The notes beneath the pieces are model-generated. The model made no database searches. It was not told the origin of the DNA and worked only from the letters and a program-made list of their open reading frames with translations. Below, piece after piece: positions 1 to 8,026 of a DNA stretch of 64,000 nt. Within the stretch, counting starts at the first letter, position 1. Each line of letters starts with the position of its first letter. The stretch comes from Palsa-504 sp963742795 (GTDB taxonomy: Bacteria > Actinomycetota > Actinomycetes > Streptosporangiales > Streptosporangiaceae). The DNA lies in assembly GCA_963742795.1 (NCBI GenBank), contig CAVUNL010000003.1, forward strand, positions 496,001 through 560,000. Reading direction: 5' to 3'. The translations under genes and the position numbers were made by a program.

Positions 1-41
1 TTACCATTCGAGGGCCTTTCTGTAGCTCTCGTGCCGTTCAT
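1..41 (-). CDS. Start of a gene running off the left edge (unidentified)
   Basis: An ATG at 41 on the minus strand overlaps the natural csoR stop in an ATGA arrangement and stays open for 13 codons to the window edge. In actinobacteria the gene coupled to csoR is often a copper P-type ATPase or a copper chaperone, but the visible residues carry no motif. The identity is inferred only from position. Confidence 0.35.
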   Translation of the reverse strand, partial: MNGTRATERPSNG

Positions 42-319
42 GATCGTACGAGGCGCGCGATCGCGTCGGAGACCTCGCGGACCTTTTCGCTGGCGCTGTC
101 GCCGCCCTCGGCCACGGCTTAGGTGACGCAATGACTCAGGTGCTCCTCCAGCAGGCCGAGAGCGACCGATTGCAGGGCCCTGGTCGCCGCCGACACCTGG
201 GTGAGGATATCGATGCAGTACTTGTCGTCCTCGATCATCCGCTGCAGGCCGCGCACCTGGCCCTCGGTGCGGCGCAGCCGCTTGAGGTAGCTGTCCTTGT
301 CGTGGCTATACCCGTACAT
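38..319 (-). CDS. csoR: CsoR/DUF156 metal-sensing repressor, interrupted by an in-frame TAA
   Basis: The first 66 residues are a clear DUF156 repressor. The copper-binding Cys-His-Cys set is present: Cys35 in YCIDIL, then His60 and Cys64 in EEHLSHC. The family is an all-helical DNA-binding repressor released by Cu(I). A TAA at 119-121 follows HCVT, yet the same frame continues with typical C-terminal sequence (AVAEGGDSASEKVREV...) to a TGA at 38-40. This is therefore a substitution-type nonsense codon, not a frameshift. The truncated product would keep all three metal ligands but lose the last helix. The downstream gene overlaps the natural stop by 4 nt. Confidence 0.8.
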
Positions 320-743
320 ACGGCTCCTCCAGGTCGCTTCGGCGTCTCACGTTTCCGCCCAGTAAATATGGTGGCAGCCCGGCAGTTTCCACCCAGCACG
401 CCCCCGGGACACTGCCCGTACCGCCCCGGGCCGGCCGCCCGCGGACACGGAACCGCCCGAGCCGCAGACTGTTCCAAGGGGCGATTACCGAGGACAAGAT
501 CATGGCGGGCCGCAGCGATGACCGGGTTGAGGAAGCCGAGCGCGCTTAGGGGAGGCGCCGCGACGTTTGTCCGGTGAAGGATATATCGGCCCGACAGTGT
601 GCCGTTGTTCTCTCCGGGTCTTGTGACCGCTGTGCACTGTGGCATCTGACGGGTTGGTTCTTGGTGCGCGGCACGTTCTTTCGGAATGCGGCACAGTGCT
701 GCGGCAGCCCTGAGGCGACCAGCTAGGACGCCGCCTCCTCCGG
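320..743. other. 424-bp gap without a gene
   Basis: The gap lies between the MFS gene and csoR, both on the minus strand. Both strands lack a plausible gene. It should hold the csoR promoter. A GCGGCAC heptamer occurs twice near 677-700; no clear operator or terminator was recognised. Confidence 0.4.
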
Positions 744-2249
744 TCAGCCAGGCGCGATCGCGGGCTCTTCCTCCCGGACCTCGGCACGCTGCGGCGCGAG
801 CTTCCTGGCCCGGATCAGGGCCACGATCACCAGCAGGCTGGCCACGTTGAAGATCGCCGCGAGGCCGAAGGCAGTGGCCATACCGTGCGCGAGAACGTGC
901 TGTGCCTGAGCGGCCGCAGTGAGGCCCGGCAACGGGTGCTGCTGCGCGTTGCGGCTCGCGGTGCCGAACACGGCGACCAGGACGGCCAGGCCGAGCGCGC
1001 CGCCGACCTGCTGCATCACGTTGACCATGCTCGAGGCGGCGCCGGAGTCCGCAGGTGCGACGCCGGCCAGCGACGCCGTGGTCAGCGGCACGAACACCAG
1101 GCCCATCCCGATGCCCAGCAGCATCATCGGGCCGAACACCCCGGACCAGTAGCCGGTCGCCGGCGAGACGCGCGACAGCCAGGCCAGCGAGACGATGGCC
1201 GGCAACATCCCGATGATCATGAGCGGCTTGGCGCCCAGCCGCGGCATCAGCCGGGGCGCCGTGCGCGACAGCCCGAACAGCGCCGCGGTCAGGGGCAGGA
1301 ACGCGACGCCCGCGCGCAGCGGGCTGAAGCCCATGACCTTCTGCAGGAACTGGGTGAGGAAGAAGAACACCCCGAACATCCCGGCGAGCAGCAGCAGCCG
1401 GGCGGCGAAGGAGCCCGACCGGCTGGCGTCGGCGAACAACCGCAGCGGGGTGATCGGCTGGCGGACCCGGGACTCGATGACCAGGAAGCCGGCCAGCAGG
1501 ACCGCCGCGGCGCCGAACGCGGCCAGCGTCAGGTGATCTCCCCAGCCGTTGGCCGCGGCCCGGACGAATCCGTACACCAGCGAGGCGACGCCGGCGGTCG
1601 ACGTCACCGCGCCGGCCAGGTCGAACCGGCCCGCCTGGCGCGGCGTCTCGGCCACGAACAGCGGTGCGATGGCCAGCACGGCGATCCCGATCGGCACGTT
1701 GATGAACAGCACCCAGCGCCACGACAGCCATTCGGTGATCACCCCCCCGAGCACCAGGCCCAGGGAGGACCCGCCGGTGATCACGCCCATGTAGATGCCC
1801 AGCGCGCGGGTCCGTTCCCGGCCCTCGGGAAAACCGCTCACGATCAGGGCCAGTACGGCCGGGGCGGCCAGCGCGCCGCCCGCGCCCTGCGCGGCCCGGG
1901 CGGCCAGCAGCATCCCAGCCGAGGTGGAGAGCCCACCCACGAGGGAGGAAAGAGTGAACAGGCCGATGCCGGCCAGGAAGACGCGCCGACGGCCCAGGAT
2001 GTCACCCGCCCGGCCGCCGAGCAGGAGCAGCCCGCCGAACGTCAGCGTGTAGCCGTTCATCACCCAGGACAGGCTGGTCGAGGAGAAACGCAGGCTGGCC
2101 TGGATGTGCGGCAGCGCGATGTTCACCACCGTGGCGTCGAGGATGATCATGAGCTGGGCGCTGAGCATGATGGCCAGGGCCAGGCCCGCCCGGCTCGTAG
2201 GACTGGCCGCATCGATACGCGCATCACGGGTACGCAAAGAAGACAACAT
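744..2249 (-). CDS. MFS multidrug exporter, DHA2 (EmrB/QacA) family
   Basis: A 501-residue intact protein with about 14 hydrophobic segments. It has the DHA2 opening (LMIILDATVVNIALPHIQ), the GRAGDILGRRRVF loop between helices 2 and 3, and a second-half repeat. The family exports drugs or toxic metabolites by proton antiport in the inner membrane. It is divergent from a TetR regulator at 2433, the classic repressor/efflux pair, with an inverted repeat in the shared 183-bp gap. The substrate cannot be read from the sequence. Confidence 0.9.
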   Translation of the reverse strand: MLSSLRTRDARIDAASPTSRAGLALAIMLSAQLMIILDATVVNIALPHIQASLRFSSTSLSWVMNGYTLTFGGLLLLGGRAGDILGRRRVFLAGIGLFTLSSLVGGLSTSAGMLLAARAAQGAGGALAAPAVLALIVSGFPEGRERTRALGIYMGVITGGSSLGLVLGGVITEWLSWRWVLFINVPIGIAVLAIAPLFVAETPRQAGRFDLAGAVTSTAGVASLVYGFVRAAANGWGDHLTLAAFGAAAVLLAGFLVIESRVRQPITPLRLFADASRSGSFAARLLLLAGMFGVFFFLTQFLQKVMGFSPLRAGVAFLPLTAALFGLSRTAPRLMPRLGAKPLMIIGMLPAIVSLAWLSRVSPATGYWSGVFGPMMLLGIGMGLVFVPLTTASLAGVAPADSGAASSMVNVMQQVGGALGLAVLVAVFGTASRNAQQHPLPGLTAAAQAQHVLAHGMATAFGLAAIFNVASLLVIVALIRARKLAPQRAEVREEEPAIAPG

Positions 2250-2362
2250 GCCTCCATGGCGATCTGGATCCCGGGCGCTCGGCGGCGCGGGGATCCCTGA
2301 GGAACCGTCGGGAGACCTCTGGCGGCTGACAGACCGCTGGCCGGGCGGTACGATCAGGAATG

Positions 2363-2407
2363 AAGCGGAGGTCTACTCCGGTTACTATACGGAGGCAGCC
2401 TCCGCTT
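2363..2407. promoter_or_regulatory. Nested inverted repeats, likely TetR operator
   Basis: AAGCGGAGG (2363-2371) is repeated inverted as CCTCCGCTT (2399-2407). A second dyad lies inside: CTCCG (2376-2380), nine bases, CGGAG (2390-2394). The element is between the divergent MFS and TetR starts, where an autoregulating TetR would bind. Confidence 0.55.
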
Positions 2408-2432
2408 TGCAACCTTATTTACGACCAGGACC

Positions 2433-3042
2433 ATGACCAGACCACCTGACCAGCACCCACAGGCGCGGCCCGTCGAGGCGCGGCCCGCCGAGCAACTGCG
2501 GTCCGACGCGCGGCAGAACCGCGCCCGGCTGATTACCGCGGCCACCCAGGCTTTCGCGGAAAAGGGCGCCGACGCGCCGCTGGAGGACATCGCCCGGCGG
2601 GCCGGGGTCGGTATCGGCACGCTGTACCGCCACTTCCCCAGCCGGCTGGACCTGCAGGCCGCCGTGTTCCGTACCGGGGTTCGCGACATCTGCGACAGGG
2701 GCGAAGCGCTGGGCCATGGCGACTCCCCCGAACGCGCCTTCGCCGACTGGACCCGCGCCCTGGCCGGCGTACCTGGTGACCAAGCGCGGCTTGTCGCGTA
2801 CGCTCATCGACTCGGTCGGCATCGAGTCCGAGCTGATCACGTCCTGCTGGACGATCATGCGCGAGACCACCGACCGACTGCTGGCCGACGCGCAGCGCGC
2901 CGGGGTCATCCGGTCCGACGTCACCGCCCTGGACGTCATGCGCCTGGTCCACGGGGTCGCGGTGAGCTCGGAGAAGGACCCCGAGCGGACCAATCATCTA
3001 CTGTCGATCACGCTCGACGGCCTGGCCGCCAGGCCGCAGTGA
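2433..3042 (+). CDS. TetR/AcrR family regulator (one frameshift)
   Basis: The N-terminal TetR HTH is intact (QNRARLITAATQAFAEKG, then GVGIGTLYRHFPSRLDLQAA). The frame breaks near 2768: removing one G from GGCCGGCGTAC joins DWTRALA to AYLVTKRGLSRTL and the C-terminal ligand domain, ending at 3042. The AYLVTKRGL helix is typical of TetR proteins next to MFS pumps. It probably represses the divergent exporter and itself. Confidence 0.8.
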
Positions 3043-3111
3043 ACCCATCGTCGGCCCGGCACTTACCTCACTCGCCCCGTCAACCCCACGGTTCCCATTT
3101 GCGTGGTAATT

Positions 3112-3165
3112 CCGGCTTTCGTGGAACATTTGGGCATAGCAGCCCAGAGTTTCCACATAAGCCGG
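3112..3165. terminator. Long hairpin between convergent tetR and lrp genes
   Basis: Three nested stems: CCGGCTT (3112-3118)/AAGCCGG (3159-3165), GTGGAAC (3121-3127)/GTTTCCAC (3149-3156), TGGGC (3131-3135)/GCCCA (3142-3146), loop ATAGCA. The position suits a bidirectional terminator; no T-tract follows. Further small dyads lie on both sides. Confidence 0.5.
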
Positions 3166-3309
3166 ATGTTCCGCGATAGTTTCCGGATGGTGGAAATGGT
3201 GAGCGAGGACCGTTGCCTGCGGGGTTAACGGGACGGGTGAGGATCTACGCGCCAACTGCCGATCGAGATCCGCAGGGCCTCCAGCCCGAGCCAACCAGCG
3301 ACGAGCGGC

Positions 3310-3750
3310 TCAGAAGTCCGGCGGACGGTTCTCATACGGAGTGCTGAGCACCACGGTTGTCCGGGTGGAGACCCCGCCCACGGTGCGGATCTGGTACAGC
3401 AGGTCCTCCAGCGCGGTCGGCGAGGCGACCCGCACCTTGAGGATGTAGTTCTCGTCCCCGGCGACGCTGTGGCAGGCCTCGATCGCGGTCAGATGCTCCA
3501 GCCGCTGCGGCAGGTCATCCGGGGCGGCGGCGTCGAACGGCTTGACCGACACGAAGGCGGTCAGCGGCAGCCCGATGTCGTCCGGGTTGAACATCGCGGC
3601 GTAGCCCTTGATCACGCCGTCCTGCTCGAGCCTGCGCACCCGCTGGTGTACCGCCGACACCGAGAGCCCGGCTTGGCGGGCCAGTTCGGTGAAGCTCATC
3701 CGGCCGTTGCGGGCCAGCAACGACACGATCTTGCGGTCGATCTCCTCCAC
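3310..3750 (-). CDS. Lrp/AsnC family transcriptional regulator
   Basis: A 146-residue intact protein. Residues 1-60 form the AsnC-type HTH (DRKIVSLLARNGRMSFTEL, then LSVSAVHQRVRRLEQDGVI). Residues 65-140 are the RAM/AsnC effector domain with the GDENYILKVRV strand. Family members sense amino acids as octamers. The gene is divergent from the PAC2 gene across a 136-bp gap. Ligand and targets are unknown. Confidence 0.9.
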   Translation of the reverse strand: MEEIDRKIVSLLARNGRMSFTELARQAGLSVSAVHQRVRRLEQDGVIKGYAAMFNPDDIGLPLTAFVSVKPFDAAAPDDLPQRLEHLTAIEACHSVAGDENYILKVRVASPTALEDLLYQIRTVGGVSTRTTVVLSTPYENRPPDF

Positions 3751-3886
3751 GTGGTCACGTTAGCGCTCTGGCTTCGACCCCGCGAGCCATAACAATGCAA
3801 CGGAATGATCTCGGCGGCAGGTGCCCCACGGCGGCCTGCCGTCGACGCGGTCGGCACCAGCGGCCCGCCCATGCGAGACTGTAGGG

Positions 3887-4854
3887 ATGCAGCGGAACCC
3901 GGAAGAACTCTACGAACTCGGTCCCGCCGCGCCCGATATCGCGGATGCGCCGATGTTGCACTACCTCGAGGGCTTCATCGACGCGGGCAACGCGGGCCGC
4001 CTGCTCGCCGAGCACCTGCTGAGCAGCACTCCCGCACGAGACGGTGGCGCGGTTCGATGCGGACCGGCTCCTCGACTACCGGTCCCGGCGTCCGCTGATG
4101 ATCTACGACAACAGCCACTGGGAGAGCTACGAGGCCCCCGAGCTCGCCCTGCACCTGCTGCGCGACCAGAACGACCGGCCCTTCCTGCTGCTGACCGGGC
4201 CCGAGCCCGACCACGAGTGGAAGCTGTTCACCGACGCCGTCCTGGACCTGACCGGACGGCTCGGCGTCGGCGCTGGCGGTCGGTTTCCTGGGCATCCCGG
4301 CCGGGATGCCGCACACCCGGCCGCTGGGCGTGATCGCGCACGGGACCCGCGACGACCTGATCAGCGCGCACCAGCGGCTGCCGAGCCGGATCCAGCTGCC
4401 CGGCAGCGCGGCCGCCCTGCTCGAGCTGCGGCTCGGCGAGGCGGGCCGGGACGCGCTGGGCTTCGCCGTGCAGGTGCCGCACTACCTGGCCCAGGCCGTC
4501 TATCCCCCGGCCGCGCTGGCCCTGCTGGGCTCGGTGGTCACGGCCACCGGGCTCGGGCTGCCCGACGCCGAGCTCCGCGAGGCCTCGGACGCGGACCAAC
4601 GAGGCGATCGAACGCCAGGTCGCTGAGTCGGCCGAGGTGGCCGAGCTGGTCCGCGCGCTGGAGCAGCAGTACGACACGGCGGCGGAAACCAACGGGGCCG
4701 ACGGCAGTGCCCCGGCCGGGCGGGCCTGCTGGGCGAGGGCGAGTCCATGCCCACCGCCGACGAGCTCGCGGCCCAGTTCGAGCGGTTCCTGGCCGAGAAC
4801 CAGGGCCGCATCGATCCGCCGGGGCCGCGGACCACGGAGGGTCCGGACAACTAA
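3887..4854 (+). CDS. PAC2 (proteasome-assembly chaperone-like) family protein, four frameshifts
   Basis: The ATG at 3887 opens MQRNPEELYELGPAAPDI. Reconstruction needs shifts near 4030, 4265, 4600 and 4715, mostly one extra base each. The recovered pieces follow the actinobacterial PAC2 pattern: LHYLEGFIDAGNAGRLLAEHLL, then ETVARFDADRLLDYRSRRP, a GPEPDHEWKLF strand, PAGMPHTRPLGVIAHG, and a charged tail (AAQFERFLAENQGRIDPP). These proteins occur in actinobacteria with proteasomes; their function there is not settled. Confidence 0.75.
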
Positions 4855-4919
4855 AAGATCTCGCCGAAGGGTGTGAGGTCGAGCCTGTGACCTCGCCGCT
4901 CTGAGCATCATCGTGCGGT

Positions 4920-6033
4920 CTAGCCGACGACGACGCAGCTCTCGCGGAGTGTTGTTGAGCCGCTCGTAGCCGTCGGCGGTGCAGACCACGATGTCCTCGA
5001 TCCGCGCGCCGTGCGGGCCGGGGTAGATGCCCGGCTCCACCGAGAACGCCATGCCCGGCTCGAGCACCTCGCCGTTGCCGGCCACGATGTACGGGTCCTC
5101 GTGCGACTTCCAGGCCGATCCCGTGCCCGGTCCGGTGGAAGAACGCCTCGCCGTACCCGGCCGCGGTGATCGGCTCGCGCGCGGCCGCGTCGACCGACTC
5201 CGCGGTCACCCCCGGCCGCACCGCGGCGCACGCCGCCTCCTGGGCGTCGTACAGCACCTTGTAGTAGGCGGTGAACTCGGCGGGCGGCTCGCCGATCGCG
5301 TAGGTGCGGGTGCTGTCCGAGCAGTACCCCGACGGCATCGTGCCGCCGATGTCCACCACCACCGCGTCGCCGGGTTCCAGGACCCGGTCCGAGACCTCGT
5401 GGTGCGGGCTGGCGGCGTTGGACCCGGAGGCCACGATCACGAAGTCCACCGTGGCGTGCCCCTCGGCCAGGATGGCCTCGGTGATGTCCGCGCCGACCTC
5501 GCGCTCGGTCCGCCCGGCCCGCAGCCAGCCCGGGACGCGGGCGTGCACCCGGTCGATGGCCTCGCCCGCCTCGCGCAGCGCCGCGACCTCGGCCGGACTC
5601 TTCCTGATCCGCAGCGGGCGCAGCGCGCCGCTGGCCAGCGCCAGGCGCGCGCCGACGGCAGCACGTCACGGAACCTCAGCACGAACAGCGCCCACATCCG
5701 GTCGGACAGGCCCACCGCCGAGACGTTGCCGAGCAGGCCGGCGACCAGGCGGAACGGGTCGGCAGTCTCCTCCCAGGGGATGATCTCCAGGCCCAGCGAG
5801 CCGGCCGGCGAGGCCTGCGCGGCGGGCAGCTCCAGCCGCGGCACGAACAGCGCCGGGTCGCCCTGCGCCGGGACGGCCAGGCAGGTCAGGCGTTCCAGCT
5901 GCTTGGCGTCGTAGCCGGTGACGTAGCGCAGGTCCGGGCCGGGCGTCAGCAGCACGGCGTCCAGGCCGACGGCGCGCACGGAGTCGCGGACGAGTTCGAG
6001 ACGGCTGGCGGGGTACAGTTCCACGCACTCCAC
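4920..6033 (-). CDS. M24 family metallopeptidase (Xaa-Pro aminopeptidase-like), three frameshifts
   Basis: A GTG at 6033 opens VECVELYPASRLELVRDSV. An N-terminal creatinase-like domain precedes the pita-bread catalytic domain. The metal ligands are visible: Asp in DIGGTMPSGYCSDSTRTY, His in HRTGHGIGLE, and two Glu in GMAFSVEPGIY and GARIEDIVV. Shifts near 5655, 5112 and 4945 must be repaired; at 5112, dropping one C restores LEVHEDPYIVAGNG. Family enzymes remove N-terminal residues preceding proline. It follows the exonuclease gene on the same strand. Confidence 0.8.
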
Positions 6034-6941
6034 CCTAAGACCCGCGACACGGCGCTGAGGAACCGGCTCAGGGACGAGCCCAGTCCCCACCGCTCGCCGA
6101 GCTCCTTCAGCTTGTCGGCATCCGGCGGCACGGCGGGCAGCTGCCCGTCCACCGGGGGCAGCGGGGCGTCGTCCGCCACCCGGACGACCGACATGGCGAT
6201 GTCCAGGTAGCCGCGGGCCTTCTCGAGCTTCTCCCGGCTGCCGCGGGGAAACCCGCCGTGCCCGGCGTCCAGCGCGGTGGTGATGCCCTCGACGCTGCCG
6301 AACGTCCGGATCAGCGCGGCCGCGGTCTTCTCCCCCACGCCCGGCACGCCGGGCAGCCCGTCGCTCGGGTCGCCGCGCAGCGCGGCGAAGTCGGCGTACG
6401 CGCGGCCCGGGATGTCGTACTTGGCGCTCACCGCCGCCTCGTCGATCACGTCGAGGTTGAGCAGGCCGCGGACGGTGTAGATGACCCGGATGCCGCGGGC
6501 GTCGTCGACCAGCTGGAACAGGTCCCGGTCGCCGGTCACCACGTCGACCGGGTCCGGCGAGCGGGCGGCCAGGGTGCCGATCACGTCATCGGCCTCGAAC
6601 CCCGGCTGCCCGGCGATGACCAGCCCGGACGCCAGCAGCACCTCCTCGATCAGCGGGACCTGCGCGGCCAGCGCGGGCGGGACCTCCTCGCCGCCGTCGG
6701 CGGCCAGGCGGTGCGCCTTGTAGGAGGGGACGGCCGCGACCCGGAAGGCGGGCCGCCAGTCCGCATCCCAGCACGCGACCAGCCGGGCCGGATGCCGGGC
6801 CCGGACCAGCCGGGTGATCATGTCGAGCAGTCCGCGCACCGCGTTGACCGGCGTGCCGTCCGGTGCCCGGACCGTATCCGGCACCCCGAAGAACGCCCGG
6901 AAGTACAGCGAAGCCGTATCCAGCAACATGAGCGAGCCCAC
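5946..6941 (-). CDS. 5'-3' exonuclease (PolA N-terminal-like)
   Basis: A stand-alone 5'-nuclease of the PIN/FEN type. MLLDTASLYFRAFFGVP carries the first acidic residue, FEADDVIGTLA and VTGDRDLFQLV the central ones, and GDPSDGLPGVPGVGEKTAA the helix-hairpin-helix that grips DNA. It removes RNA primers or flaps in replication and repair. The open frame runs about 88 bp into the M24 gene. A one-base change near 6040 would end it at a TAG just before that gene, closer to the usual length of about 300 residues. Confidence 0.88.
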   Translation of the reverse strand: MGSLMLLDTASLYFRAFFGVPDTVRAPDGTPVNAVRGLLDMITRLVRARHPARLVACWDADWRPAFRVAAVPSYKAHRLAADGGEEVPPALAAQVPLIEEVLLASGLVIAGQPGFEADDVIGTLAARSPDPVDVVTGDRDLFQLVDDARGIRVIYTVRGLLNLDVIDEAAVSAKYDIPGRAYADFAALRGDPSDGLPGVPGVGEKTAAALIRTFGSVEGITTALDAGHGGFPRGSREKLEKARGYLDIAMSVVRVADDAPLPPVDGQLPAVPPDADKLKELGERWGLGSSLSRFLSAVSRVLGWSAWNCTPPAVSNSSATPCAPSAWTPCC

Positions 6942-6977
6942 GCTGCCATCCTGTCATGCTGGGCAGACGGCTGCGCC

Positions 6978-7021
6978 TTTCCCCCTAACCCACCCTGCCT
7001 TTCCCCCTCACCCACCCTAAG
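6978..7021. repeat. Two tandem 22-bp units; G-quadruplex-prone on the minus strand
   Basis: Units at 6978-6999 and 7000-7021 differ at four positions. The minus strand presents six G-runs of three to five with loops of 1, 3, 7, 1 and 3 bases. This fits a G-quadruplex in the transcript between the Rieske and exonuclease genes. The array overlaps the annotated Rieske C-terminus. Confidence 0.6.
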
Positions 7022-7580
7022 ACACGCAGCACGACCTTGCCGTCGACGATCCTGATCTGCTTCTCGGGCAGCGGGCTGGGCGCCGGGCCGGCCACCACCG
7101 CGCCGTTGGTGATCTTGAACCGGCTGCCGTGGCAGGGGCAGTCGATGGTGCCGCCGGTCACCTGGTTGACGATGCAGCCCACGTGCGTGCACACCGCGCT
7201 GAACGCCCGGTACTGACCGCGGGCCGGCTGGGTCACGACGACCCGCGCCGCGCTGAAGATCGTGCCGCCGCCCACCGGGATCTGCCCCCGCGGCGCCGAG
7301 CACCACCTCTTTGGCCGCGGGCTGCCTTCTTCGGTGCGGCGCTGCTCGGCATGGGGCCCGTCGATGCCGGGCTGGCCGAGGGACCCATGGCCATGGCCGA
7401 CGGCGCCGCGGCCGCCCTGCGGCGGCACCCCGGCCTCGTTGGCGTCGTAGGGCACGGCCGCGGTGCTGCAGCCGGCCAGCATGCCGCCCAAGCCCGCCAG
7501 GCCCACCGCGCCGAGCAGCACCCCGCGCCTGGTCGGCCGGGACTCCCCCGCCGAGAGGTGGCAGTACCTATCTCCGGCAT
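6985..7580 (-). CDS. Rieske [2Fe-2S] lipoprotein with Tat-like leader (frameshifted)
   Basis: The ATG at 7580 follows a strong AAAGGAGAG site. The leader reads MPEIGTATSRRGS, then after a shift near 7545 RPTRRGVLLGAVGLAGLGG, ending in a lipobox (MLAGCST). The Rieske cluster motifs are intact: CTHVGC and CPCHGSRF, giving two Cys and two His. A further shift near 7290 hides an AAKEVVLGAAGQIPV stretch. The protein should be an exported, lipid-anchored electron carrier; its partner is not in the window. The C-terminus reads through the G-rich repeat and may really stop earlier. Confidence 0.82.
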
Positions 7581-7593
7581 CGACTCTCCTTTC

Positions 7594-7611
7594 GGGGGAC
7601 TGCCATCCCCC
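7594..7611. promoter_or_regulatory. Hairpin upstream of the Rieske gene
   Basis: GGGGGA (7594-7599) and TCCCCC (7606-7611) form a perfect stem with a six-base loop. It lies just upstream of the Rieske ribosome-binding site and could affect its leader. Confidence 0.4.
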
Positions 7612-7699
7612 GGACCCCCTGCTCTCGCTCGTCCGAATGGAACACCCCGCGATCCACTCTGACGGACCGCAGCGTGACCACGCCCGGTGACAGCCGGTC

Positions 7700-7728
7700 C
7701 CGTAAGGGCCCCGTAAGCCTCCGTTAAG
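7700..7728. promoter_or_regulatory. Three direct repeats at helical spacing
   Basis: CCGTAAG at 7700-7706 and 7711-7717 and CCGTTAAG at 7721-7728 repeat every 10-11 bp. This spacing is typical of OmpR-type response-regulator sites. They lie upstream of the Rieske gene and overlap the 3' end of the DUF6457 gene. Confidence 0.4.
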
Positions 7729-7993
7729 GCTGGGCGGTCGTAGGCGGTTCCGCGCTCTCGGGCCAGCGCGCGGCCAGCGCGCGCACCCGGTCCGCGGCCT
7801 CCGGCAGGGTCAGGCCACGGCCGACCGCCACCCCCAGCAGGTAGGCGGTCAGCGGGGCGGCGACCCGGTCCACGGCGTGGGCCACGTCCCGCGCCAGGTC
7901 CAGTACGGCCTTGGTCTCCGCGGTGCTCAGCGGGCCCGGATCGAGCCCAAGCCCGGCGCCGGCCGCGGCCGTCCACTGCTCCAGGGTGTTCAT
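7724..7993 (-). CDS. DUF6457 domain small protein (MobA-associated)
   Basis: An 89-residue protein: MNTLEQWTAAAGAGLGL, a helical core with LDLARDVAHAVDRVAAPLT, and AYLLGVAVGRGLTLPEAADR. DUF6457 is found alone or fused to molybdenum-cofactor guanylyltransferase (MobA), so a role around Moco is likely but unproven. moaA lies about 1 kb away. The start is divergent from the CDF gene at 8027. Confidence 0.75.
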   Translation of the reverse strand: MNTLEQWTAAAGAGLGLDPGPLSTAETKAVLDLARDVAHAVDRVAAPLTAYLLGVAVGRGLTLPEAADRVRALAARWPESAEPPTTAQP

Positions 7994-8026
7994 AGCAGTC
8001 AGCGTAGAGCCTGGGGATATCGTCAG

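Noticed and set aside
38..319. Read-through of the csoR stop as recoding
   Set aside because: The codon is TAA, not the TGA used for selenocysteine, and CsoR has no known recoded form.
885..2300. 471-codon open frame antisense to the MFS gene
   Set aside because: Arg/Gln/Gly-rich shadow of a well-supported transporter; no motif and typical of GC-rich antisense frames.
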